Assembly (NCBI RefSeq): GCF_001320245.1
Contig: NZ_BCBA01000013.1
Span: 216,408 to 280,407 of the forward strand
Length of the DNA stretch: 64,000 nucleotides
Direction: 5' to 3'
Source of the DNA: Pseudomonas sp. NBRC 111124
GTDB lineage: Bacteria; Pseudomonadota; Gammaproteobacteria; Pseudomonadales; Pseudomonadaceae
Shown in pieces: positions 25,736 to 37,700 of this stretch (position 1 is the first letter of the stretch; the number at the start of each line of letters is the position of its first letter). Made by a program: the position numbers and the translations under genes. Below the pieces are notes generated by a model that saw only the letters and a list, made by a program, of their open reading frames with translations, did not search any database and was not told the origin of the DNA.

Positions 25736-28700
25736 TCAATCACCGATACGATTCAAATTCTTGTCAAAAGTCCCGTCACGTGTTGTCCTACTTTCCAAGG
25801 CTTTGACTGAACTGGCCATTTTCCATGCACCTCCATTGTGCCCATCCAGGTCTCGGGTGATGTAAGATTTGCCCTTGCGGAATACGGCTTGGCCGCCATG
25901 AACTGTTTCGCTTATTTTCTGATAGCCTAACTCCTCTGCCGCTACTTTTGCCTCCTTGGTCGTCCTGTACACCGGTTGTTTAGTGACAACCGAGCGACCG
26001 CCCATGGTCGCACTCAGCAACGTCGAGCCTAACACGGAAAGGAACCGACTCCCATCCCCTCCTTTGAGTGCGCTCAGTTCACTTGCGATGATGTTCTGCG
26101 CGTCTTGATTACTACTGCTAATCACATAGCCGATAACAACGGATGCGCCATATTCACCTCGAGCAGCTGCTTCTTTAGCTAACGCTCTGAGTTTCGGCTC
26201 GTCGGCACTGAGCTTCGCGGAAATATCTTCGCACTGCCCAGGATTTTTACGGCACACGTCAGCCAACTCTTTATTGCGAGTCTCATCCAACTGTGCATAT
26301 TTCTCTCTCGTATCCTGAACGCACCCATCATCCGGGCAGGCTTTTTCTTCCGCGTCCTTATTTTTAACTTCTTCGTGTGTAAGGTAATTATATTGCGTCG
26401 AGTAGCTTGCCACCCAAGCGCCCATCTGCGAACTGTCGCCATCACCGTTGACCGCAGCAGCAGCCAAAACACCCAAAAATTGTGAGTTCATTATCAGCAA
26501 CTGCTGCTTCTTCTCAGGCTGCATTTCTGCATAATGCTGCGCAAGCGTATCCACTAGCGCCTCATTGAGCCCGGCTGCAACTGCGCCGGTTTTGAAATCG
26601 CCTCCAGCCGCCTCCGCGGCCAGTCCGCCCATCACCGCATGCAGTGCAACTTTAGCGGCGCCTCCCGGCTGAAGATCGAAGCGATTACCCAAATCGCCAA
26701 CCAGGTTGAACCCAGCAGCTGCGAATGTACTGGCGAGGCTGCTACGCAGCGCATCACTCAACGCGCTGTCACCACCGAGGGCACGGTCCAGCACGGTCGA
26801 AGTACCGTTCTGAAGCAGCTGGTTGCCTGCAAAGCGACCAATGCCATCCCAGGTGGAAAGCCCTCCCGCTGGCAATACGGCGCCACTATTAGGCAGCGCG
26901 CTTGAAGTGCCCGTTTCGGTCGCTGTCCAGTCATCGAACATGCCGGTGGTCAAACCTGCGGTGAGCCCGGTAACCACATAGCCACGAAGCGCATCAGGGG
27001 ACATGACATCCTTAAGCACCAGGCTCAAGTTGCCACGATTGTTGATCGCGCTGATGGTCGCGCCGCTTGCCGCACTGGCGGCGATCGAGGAAAGCGCCAC
27101 ATTCGCCCATCCTGCCGCAACGGTCGAGCCCGCTGCCGCGCCGCCGGCCACGGCACTGGCCGTCGCCGTACCACTGGCCGCCATGGCGGTCCCGGAACCT
27201 GCGGTCGCACCTGCTGCGGACCCCAAGGCAGCACTGGCAGCACCTGCCGTGAGGTAGGTGACGATGATCGCGATGATCAATTGCGCCGCAACACCCAGCC
27301 CCGAGCTGCTGTATTTGAAAGAGTCGTGTACTTCCTTCACTTGCCGCCAATCAACATCACCTCGAGCCTCGGCCTCCTTGAGCCAAGCCAGCTGAGGATC
27401 TTGCTGGACCATCAGATCAATGGTCTCGCTGACGCTCTTCTGATCGACCTGCGTGATATCGACCTTCAAGCCATCGGCCGCCTTGATCAGCACGTCACCA
27501 CTGGCCAGCAGCTGGCTCTGGCGCAGTGTCTCATCGGTGTTGCCTCGGCCTTTGGCGCTGTTCCAGGCAAGACTGCTCTTGCTCTTGACGTGGCTCTCCT
27601 GATGCAGGTCCTTGACCGCCTCGAAGGCCACTGCGCCGCCACTGTTGATGATCAGGTCTGCGCCACTGTCGAGCTTGGCCGCCTGGTACAACTGGTCGCC
27701 CCCGCTGACCAGCATCAGGTCGCCACCTGCGCTGATCGCACTGCCGACGTTGGTAACCTGGGTGACTTCATCGCGCTTGGTGTACTTGCTGCCGAAGCTG
27801 CCCTTCTTTTTCTTGTCGTACAGCGAGTAGTCCAAATCCTCCGCCGCCAGCAAGGCAAGTTGGCCGCCTGCCACCAGGTAGGCTTCATCGCCGGCACTGA
27901 TGCGGCTGGCGCTCAGGGCCAGGTCCTTACCGGCGCTGATGGCGACATCGCCACCGGCTGTCAGCACGGTGGACACCTGGCTGACATGGTCTTGCTGGGT
28001 CTTGAGCTTCTTCGAGGTGTACGCCGAATGGCTCTCGTCCGCCGCCGACATCAAGGTCACGTCACCGCTGGCGCTGATATCGATGGCGCGCTGCGCCTCG
28101 ATCTGGCTGGCCACTGCGCTGAGGTCGCGCCCCGCCACGGCGGTGAAGTCGCGCCCGGCACTGACGCTGGAGCCGCTCTGCGTCACCGTCTGGCTGGTGG
28201 TGCGCCCATAGGCGGCGCTGTCGACGGCCTCGGCGGAACCCAGCAGGATGTCGCGACCGGCCTCGATCGAGGTGTCGCGACCGCTCTGCAGTGCCCCGCC
28301 GGCGCTGACGAAATCTCGCCCGGCGTTGATGCTCAGGTCGTTGGCGGCCTCGATGCGCGCGGCGCTGTCGACGTAGTCGGTACGCATGTGCAGGCGGGAA
28401 GCGTCGGTGACCTGGCTGGTCACCGAACGCTCGTTGATCACATCGCCCTTCAGGGTGGTCATGCTGATGTCGCGACCGGAAATGATGCCGCCGGCCTTGT
28501 TGACGATGTCGTTGCCAGCCAGCAGGTCGACCCGGTTGCCCGCCTGGATCAGGCCACTGTTGACGATGTCGTTGCCAGCTGCGGCCGACAGGTTGTTGCT
28601 GGCGCGCAGGGTACCGACGTTGAGCAGGTCCTGCCCGGCCACCAGGTTGAGGTCATTACCCGCCACCAGCGCGCCATTGGGCGCGAGACGGTTGTTGGCA

Positions 28701-31700
28701 TTGGCCATGTACAGCACCGGCACCAGCACCTTCTCGCCATTGACCGTGACCTCCTCCAGCCAGACGATATCGTGGGTCAGCGCCGCCACCTGCTCCGAGG
28801 TCAGGCCCACGCCCACCGCCAGGTTCAGCTGCTGCTTGCTGGCGATGGCGTTGTCCATCAGGTACTTGAACATCTGCTCGTCGCTGGTCTGGCCAGCCAG
28901 GAAGCGCTGCCCGGTGGCGGCCACCACGGCCTGCTGGAGCAGGCGCTGCTCGTAGAAACCGTCGCCGAGGCGCTTGGCGCTTTCGTCGGGGTTGTAGCCC
29001 AGGCCGGCCAGCAGGTAGTCCGAGCTCATGAACTGCTTGAGGTCGGTGAGAAGCGGGTTGGTTTCGACCAGGTACTTGTGCGGCTGGGAGACGACGTTGC
29101 GGTCCGGCAGGCCGGTGACCCGGTCGATGCTCTGCCCGGCCGCGGCCGTCAGTTGCGCGCTGCCTGGTGAGGTGACGGTCGAGCGGCCGTCGGCACTCGG
29201 AATGCCTGGCCGAGCGGCCGCGGAAACTACCGCTTGGCTAGCCGGCGACAAGGGGTCGACAGTGATCACCGGTGCAGGTTGCACAGCGGCCACACCCGTC
29301 AGCCCGTCGCGGGCCTGCGGCGCCAGGTCGGTGCGGCCAGCGGATTGGCCGGCCACGGTGGTGTCGCGGCTGCCGGAAGCCAGCCCCGGCACGTTCGCCG
29401 GGCCTGTCGAACTTCCCGGTGTGCTAACGCCGACCAGGGTGTCGCGGTTCGTCTCGATGCCGGCGAGGTCGACAGCCTGCCCGGTAGCGCTGAGCGAGCC
29501 GGCGGCACCGCCGGATGGCGCCTGGCTGCCGATGCCTTCGTTGCGGGTGACTTCTCCGGCCTGGCTGCGACCCGATTGCCAGGCGCTATTGTTGACGCTG
29601 CCAACCGCAGACACATCGACTGCACTCGCGGTGGCGCCCAACGTGCCGGCTTCGCGCGCAGCGACCGAGAGTTGCTGCGTGCTGGCCCAGAGCTGGGCGT
29701 TGTCGTCGACCTGCAAGGTGCGCCCGGTCGTGCCGGGCAGCGCCTGCTCGCGTTGTGCCAGGTCAATGCTGGCAGCACCCAGAGTCCAGCTGCCGGCGCC
29801 GCTGCCTGCCTGACTCGCCTGGCCTGCGCTGGCCGCCTGGTCACTCAGGCGGAACAGGCCGTTGGGGTTGGTCGGCAGGCTGAAGCCCGGCAGGCTCAAC
29901 GGGTTGATCTGTTGCTGGGCAAGGTTGGCCGGCAACTGCCGATTCAAGACGATCACCGGCGCCATGCCGGTGCCCGTGGCACCGGTATTCAGGCCCCTTG
30001 CAGCCCCAGTGACCGCTTGGCTGTAGGCCCGCTCGACGCCGTTGGAAATGTTGCTGGACGCGGTGATGGCAAGCGCGCCACCGGCCTGAACAACCGAAGG
30101 CAGGTAGTTGGAGCCGGCGTTTTCTACGCGCTGTGTCAGGAATGGTGTCGCAGACTGAATGGCGGCCGGCGCGCTGCTGGGTTGTCCATTGCCATAGTTC
30201 GAGGGGAATACATACTCTGCATATCGGTACCTGTGCGAACCTTTGAGCATAGTGGTATCAACCCTCATGGTGCCGAAATCGACCCAATAAATGGTGTCCC
30301 CCTTGCCAATGGGCCGACTGTCGCTGGTAATCGGCGCCATGGTTTGCTGACCTGCCGCGTTCCAGAAGCGCAGCCCGCCCGTATAGCCGGGATCATTGTC
30401 GGCGTTGTAATGGGCGATGAGTTTCCACAGCTCCGAACCGGGTATGCCGATGTCGATGTATTTCAGCTCTGAATAGCCGTTGAGCGATGTGCCGGTATTG
30501 CTAAACGAGCCAGTATTGATACTCATGTTACCGACGGCGCTGACCGTGGAGTTGGAGTTGGCGAACACGTCGCTCGCTACGCTCAGGTTCTGCCCGGAGA
30601 TTAGGCTGGCCTGCTTCTCGACCTGGTCTACAGCTTCATAGCTGTAGGTCTGACCCCAAACCAAATGGGAGCGACTAGCAAGGGTCGTACTACCATCCTT
30701 GTAACTGGAGCAGCTGTGACAGCGCACGCCGATGTACCCGGACTGCACCGTCGGCGTGAGGCTGAAGTCGACGCGCTTGTTGCTGACGGTGCTGGCCGCG
30801 ATGGTGAAGTCGCCAACGCTTTCCATCGTCCCGGAAATATTTTCCAGCAGAGCCGAACGATTGCCCTGGGCATCCCGGGCTACCCGGATCGCGCCCAGGC
30901 TGTAGATATCGCCCTGGCGGTTGGTCAGGCTCTGGGCGTACAGCGCCATGTCCGTGCCGCTGTAGATGAAACCGCCCTGGTTCGACAGGTTGCCGGTGCT
31001 CAGGGTCAGGGCCTGGCCGCTGCCCAGCGAACCGTAGTTGTCGATGCCTCCCGCCTGGACCGCGAGGCTGGATGCCGATGTCAGGCGCCCGGCGTTGCTC
31101 AGCAGGCCGCCGATATTGAGTGTGCTGGCAGCGCCGGAAGCGAGGCTGCCGCTACCACTCAGGCTCAGTTGGCCGAGGCCGGCGTTCATGGCGCCAAGGC
31201 TGCTGACACGCCCGCTGACGTTCAGGCTACCGGCAAGGCTGAGGTCGAGCCCGCCATCACTGGCGATCAACCCTGCCGTGCTCCAGTTGTTGCCGCTGCC
31301 GCTGAAACGCTCCGAGGCCAGCAGTTGCCCATCTGCCGTCTGGTTCAGTTCGTCGACGTTGACCGTCAGGCGCCCGGCCTGGATCACACTGCTGTTGGTC
31401 CAGCTGGCCGCTGTCAGGGTCAGCCCGCCACGGGTGACCAAGGTGCCGCCGCTATTGGTGATATTGGCCGTGGAAATGTCGAACGTGCCGCTGCCGCCAT
31501 GCAGCACGGAGCCACCAAGGTTGCTCAGGCCGCTGGTGTTGAGGGTCAGGTCGGTGTTGGCCACCTCGACCCTGCCGTTGCGGTTGTCAAAGCCACCGCC
31601 AATCTGGAACTCGCTCTTGCCAGCCGTGCCCAGGGCCCGCAGCTGGCCACCCTGGTTGTCCACGGACGCCGCTGACACCAGCAATTGCGTGTCGCTTTCG

Positions 31701-34700
31701 ATTACCCCCGAACGGTTGGCCAGGGTGTTGCCGAGCGCCAGTTCCACGCGGTTACCCGCCAACTGCCCGGCACTGTTGTCCAGGCTGCTGCCATCGACCC
31801 GCACCAGGCCTTTGGCATACAGACCACCGCCAGCATTGACCAGGCTCGCGCTGCGGATACGGGCATCGCTCGACTGGGCGGCAACCCGGCCGCCACTGTT
31901 GTCGACGCTGCCGGCCACCAGCAGCAGTTGTTGGCCCTGCACCACACCGCCGTTGCCGGCGAGGTCGCGCCGGTTGTCGAGCAGGCCACTGACGTTCACA
32001 TCCAGCAGCCCGGCGACGCTGGCCAGGATACCGCCCTGGTTACCCAGGCTCCCGGCCCGCTGCACCACCAGGTTGCCGCCCTGGGCTAGCAGCTTGCCGC
32101 CGCGGTTCTCCAGTGCCCCGGCAATGTCCAGCAGCACGCCGCTGCGCCCCTGCACTTCGCCCTGCTGGTTGAGCAGTTCGCCCGCCTGCAACGCGACATC
32201 GGCATTTTCGCTGTAGATCAGCCCCTGGCTGTCGTTGCGCAGGGTCGATGCGACATTGACCTTGACCTGCTCCTTGGCCGCCAAGGTACCCAGTTGGCCG
32301 TTGTCGAGGCTGCCGGCATTGAGCGCCAGCCCGCTGCGGCTGACGATCTTGCCGCCATGGTTGAGCACCTGTCGGGCCTGCACCAGCTGCAGCGCCTCGG
32401 CGCTGACCAGGGTGCCGCCGCTGTTGTCGAGGTTGCCACGCAGGTCGAGCAGCAGGCTGCCATTACCGGCGATGCGGCCACCACGGTTGTTCAGGTCGCT
32501 GCCGGTGACACTCAGCAACTGCTGGGCATCGATGCTGCCGCCCAGGTTGGCCAGGGTGGCCGCGTTCAAATGCAAGGCTGCGCCACTGGACAACACACCG
32601 CCGCTGTTATCGAGGCTTGCCGCCTCGACGTCCATGCGCCCCTGGCTTACCAAGGCACCGTCCCCACCATTGAGCAAGGCACCGGTGAGCTGCACATCCA
32701 AGGCACCCTGGCGGCTGGAGAGTGTGCCGAGGTTGCGGTTGTCGAGGCTGCCGCCTTTGAGGCTCAGCCCCTGCCACCCAGACAGCAGGCCGCCTTGGTT
32801 GCCGATGCTGGCGGCGGAAAGCACCAACTGCCGTGCGCCAATCAATTTGCCGCTGCTGTTGATCAGGCTACTGGCGGTCAGCGCCAGGTCCTGTGTGGCA
32901 GAGATCTCGCCCCCGCTGTTATCGACACTGTCGGCGTTGATGCTCACATCGGTCTGGCCGTTGATCAGGCCAGCCGCGCTGTTGTTCACAACGCGTGTCG
33001 TCAGCGACAGGCCTTGGCCCGCCAGTAGCGCCCCGCCCTGATTACTCAGCCTGTCGCTGCTCAGGGTCAGCTGGCCTGCCGCGCTGATCAGCCCCTGCTG
33101 ACCGTTGACGAGCAGGCCCCTGCTGCCCAGCAGCAAGTCGTTGCGGCTGTTGACGGTGCCCCCACGGTTATCCACTGCGCCTGCACTGATGCCCAGGCTG
33201 GCGGCGCCGATCAGGCCCTTGAGGTTGCTCAGGGTCTGATCGATGACCAGGTTCAGGCCCTGGCTGGCGAGCACGCGGCCACCGTCGTTGTCCAGGCTGC
33301 GGGCAGCGAGGGTGTAGGCCTCGGCGCTGGAAATTTCGCCCGCGCGGTTGCTGACATCCGCCAGGTTACTCAGCCGCAACGGGCCGGCGCTGTTGATCAG
33401 GCCACCCTGGTTGTCCAGCTTGCCACCCTGCAGGTCGAGGCTGAGGCTGGTATTGCCCGACAGTTTGCCACCCTGCTGATCGAGCCCAGTGACCGTGACG
33501 GTCAGCGCGCCGAGGCTGCCGATGTTGCCGCCGTTGATCACCTGCCCGGCGTTGAGGTCAAGGGTCTGCGCGCTGTTGAGCTTGCCGCCCCGGTTGCTCA
33601 CCGTACCGGTCCCCAGACTGACCGCGCCCTTGGCACTGATGCTGCCTTGGTCATTGACCAGGCTGGCACTACGCAGGTGCAGGCGAGCGTCGCTAAGCAG
33701 TTCACCGTCGCTGTTGTCGAGCGCTCCGGCCACGGTCAGAGTCAGGTCGTCGGCACTGCCCAGGTTGCCGCCCTGGTTGTCGAGGCTGTTTGCGCTGACC
33801 ACCAGCGTTGACTCACTGCTCAGCGTGCCATGCCGGTTGCTCAGAGCGCCGCTGAAATTCAGCACCAGTGGCCGCTGCGAGAAGATCGCCCCGCCGCTGT
33901 TGTCCAGGCTGGCACCGCTCACGTCCACGGCCTGCCCGTGCAGTTGGCCACGGCTACGGTTGAGCACCTGCTGCACCGCCAGCGTCAGCTTGCCGCCCGC
34001 AAACAGAACACCGCCGTCACTGTTGTCCAGCGACTGCCCGGTAAGGGTGAGGTCACTGTTGCTGGTCAGTTCGCCTGCGCGGTTGTCCAGATTGTCGATT
34101 GCCAGGTCCAGCGCCTGGGTCGCGCCCAGCAAACCAGTGCGGTTGTCCACACGGGTGGCGGCGACGCTGACGCGATCGGTGCCTATCAGCTGGCCGCCCT
34201 GGTTATCAAAGGTCCCGGCCTTCAGTTCGACCAGTGCCTTGCCGGCGATCTGGCCTTGGCTGTTGTCGAGGTTGTCGCTGTCAAGGGTGAGCAGATCGTC
34301 GGCAACCAGAGTGCCGCGGCGGTTGAGCAACGACTCGCCAGCATGGACAGCCAGCGCACCACGGGTGCTGATCAGGCCGTCACTGTTGTCCAGGCGCTGG
34401 CTATCCAGCGCCAGTTGCGCACCGCTGATGCGGCCGTTGCGATTGCCCAGCGCCTGGTCGACGCGCAAGGCCAGGAACTGATTGCTGACCAGCTTGCCAT
34501 CACTGTTGTCGAAGCTGCGGGCGGCAAGGTCGAGCGCGCCCTGGCTGGAGATCTCGCCACCCTGGTTGGTCACCGTAGCCAGGTTCTTGAGGGTCAGGCT
34601 CGGGGCGTTGATCAGGCCGCCATTGATCAGCGCGCCCTGGTTCAGGTCCAAGGTCAGTTGGCGGTTGCTGAACAGCTCGCCCTGGTCCTGGACCAGGCCG

Positions 34701-37700
34701 GTGACGCGGGCGTCGAGCACGCCGTTGCTGGCAATGCGTCCGCCATTGCTGACCTGGCTGGCGCTCAGGGTCAGGTCTGCGCTGCTGATGAGCCGGCCGC
34801 CCTGGTTGTTATCCAGGCGCCCGGTTACCACGGTGGTATTGCCCTGGCTTTTGATCAGGCCCTGATCACTGTTGTCCAGGCTGGCACTGGTGAGACTGAG
34901 CCCCTGCCCACTCTCCAACACCCCGCCCTGGTTGAGCAACCCGGCCGCACCGTTGAGCACCAGTTGGCCGGCGCTGGAGATACTGCCCGCGCGGTTGTCC
35001 AACAGCTGCCCGTCGAGACGCAGGGTGCCCTCGCTGCCGAGGTGACCCTGGCGGTTGTCGAGGCCTGCGTCAAGTGCCCCAGCCCCTTGTGCGGCAAGGC
35101 GAACCTGCAACGATTGCTGCGCAGCGAGGGTACCCTGGGCGTTGTCCAGGCGGGCAGCGGCCAGGTTGATGTCGCGGGCGAACACCAGGCCACGGGCCTG
35201 GTTGACCAGCCGAGCCACGGTCATTTCCAGCGAAGTGCCCGCCAGCAGCTTGCCCGCGCTGTTGTCCAGCTGTGTGACGCCGAGCGTGACCTGCTGCTGG
35301 CTGGAGATTTCCCCGCCCTGGTTTTTCACGGACTGCACCTGCAGGCGCAGTGCCTTGCGGCTGCCGACCAGGCCACCCGCGTTGTCCAGCTGGTCGCCGG
35401 TCAGGCTCAGCTCGCCCTCGGCCACCAGCTCGCCGCCCTCCTGCACAAGCAAGCCAATATTCGCCAACAGGTCGCCCTGGCTGGCGATACGCCCCTTGCC
35501 ATTACCGACCGAATCGGCCTTGAGCCCCAGCCCACCGCTGGCGCTGAGCAGGCCGCCCTGGTTGAGCAGCTCACCGATATCGAGGTCCAGCCCCTGCACG
35601 CCGCTGAGCAGGCCTTCGCGGTTGTCCAGCTGCGCCAGGTGCAACTGCATGTCCCGGTTGGCGCGCACGACCCCGCTACGGTTATCCAGCGACGTGCCCC
35701 TGAGGGTCAGGGCGTTCTGCCCGGCCAGCCGGCCGCCACGGTTGTCCAGGCGCTCGACTTGCAGCGCCATGGCGCCCTTGGCGAGCACGCTGCCACCGTT
35801 CTGGTTATCCAGGAGGTCTGCGACGCTCAGCCCCAGGCTGCCGTCGCTGACCAGGCTGCCATTGCCACTGTTGTCCAGGCTGCCGGCAGTGACCTGCAGC
35901 TCGCGCCCGGCGCCCAAGGTACCGCCCTGGTTGGACAGTGCGCCGGCTACCTGCAGGTCGAGGGCAACATCGCCCATGACCTGGCCACGGTCGTTGCTCA
36001 GGGACTGGGCTGCGACCTTGTTCACGCCGGCGGCGGAGACTTCGCCGGCCGCGTTGAGCAAGGCCCCGGTGAGCGCCAGATCGAGGTTGGCGCCACTGCT
36101 GAACAGGCCGTTGCTGTTGTCCAGGCTGGCGGCCTTGGCCGTCAGGCCGTTGGCGGTGACCTGGCCACCGGCGTTGAGCAGTGCCTGACGGATGTCCAGA
36201 TCGATGGCCTGGTCGCTGAGCAGGCCGCCGTCACGGTTGTCGAGGCTGTCAGCCAGCAGGCCGAAGCCCTGTTCGCTGGAGATCTCGCCGCCTCGGTTGA
36301 TGACGGTGGAAAGGTTGCGCAGCAGCAATGGCCCCGGCGCGTTGATCAGGCCCCCACTGTTGTTCAGCAGGCCTTGGTTCAAGTCCAGGGTCAGGGCGCT
36401 GTTGCTGTACAGCTCGCCGCCACCGCGTTGGTCCAGGCCGTGCAACGAGGCCGTGAGCGACTTGACGCTGGCAATCGTGCCGCCCAGGTTGTCAACCTGC
36501 CCGGCTTTCAGATCAAGCTGGTCAAGGCTGATAAGGCGCCCGCCCTGGTTGTTGAAAGCGCCAGTACCCAACGTCATAGAGCCATTGGCGGCGATACGCC
36601 CGGCGGTGTTGTCGAGGCTGAGGCTGGAAAGCGTGAGGGCACCAACGGCAAGCAACTCGCCCCCCTGGTTGCCGATGCCCTGGGCCGTGGAGAGGCGCAG
36701 GTCGGCATCGCTGCGAATCGCGCCCTGGCGGTTGTCCAGTTGCCCACTCCAACCACCTCCCTGCAGCAGCAGTGAAACGCCGCTCTTGCCATACAGACTG
36801 CCTTGGGCGCTGTTGTCCATCTGCCCGGCAACGATGGTGACCGCCCGTTGGCCAGAGATGATGCCCTTGGCCTGGTTGTCCAGACGCGACAGGGTCAGTT
36901 GCAGGGTGCCGTTGGCGACGACCTGACCAGCGCCACTGTTGTCCAGGGACTCGCCGTTCATGTCCAGGTCGGCAACACTGGCGATCTGGCCCGCACGGTT
37001 GTCGAGCCGCTCGACCCTGAGTGTCATGCCGTTGCCGGCATTGAGCAGACCGGCCTGACGGTTGTCCAGCGCGTGGCTTTGCACATGCAATTGCCCGGTC
37101 GCGACCAGGTTGCCACCGCGGTTATCGAACTGGCGGGTTTCGACGTCGATGTCATGCTTGCCGGTGATTCGCCCGGCAGTGTTGTTGAACAGGCTGTCGG
37201 CGTGCAATTGCAGGGCCCCGACGGCACCCAGCACGCCCCCATGGTTCAGCAACTGACCGCTGATGGCCAGCGCCATCGTGCTATCGCTGGCAACACGCCC
37301 CTGACCGTTATCGAGGCTGGCGGCCTCCAGGCTCAGCGCTTCGCCGGCCAGCAACTGGCCTGTTCGGTTGCTGACCACACCGGTGTGGCGCAGGTTCAGG
37401 CGCGTGTCGGCCTGGACCAGTCCGGCGCTGTTGTTCAGCTCGACGCTGGTCAGCCCAACGCTGCCACCCAGAACGCGCCCTTTCTGGTTGTTCAGCAGGC
37501 TACCAACGGCCAGTTCAAGCCCCTCGCGGGCCTCCAGGCTGCCTTCGCGGTTCACCAGGCTGCCCGCGCGAACATCCAGCGAGGCGGCCTTGATCTGCCC
37601 CAGGGTGTTGTCCAGGGCTTGGGCGATGCGCAGGGTCAGGCCCTGCTCGCTGAGGACCTTGCCGCCGTTGAGCAGCTCGGCAGCGGCCAGCTCGAAAGCC

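Noticed and set aside
27281..29170. 629-codon open frame on the + strand opposite fhaB
   Set aside because: Composition reflects the reverse complement of FhaB; no motif and no ribosome site.
33830..36775. 981-codon open frame on the + strand opposite fhaB
   Set aside because: A shadow of the repeat codons in fhaB; it repeats with the same period and has no independent start signal or domains.
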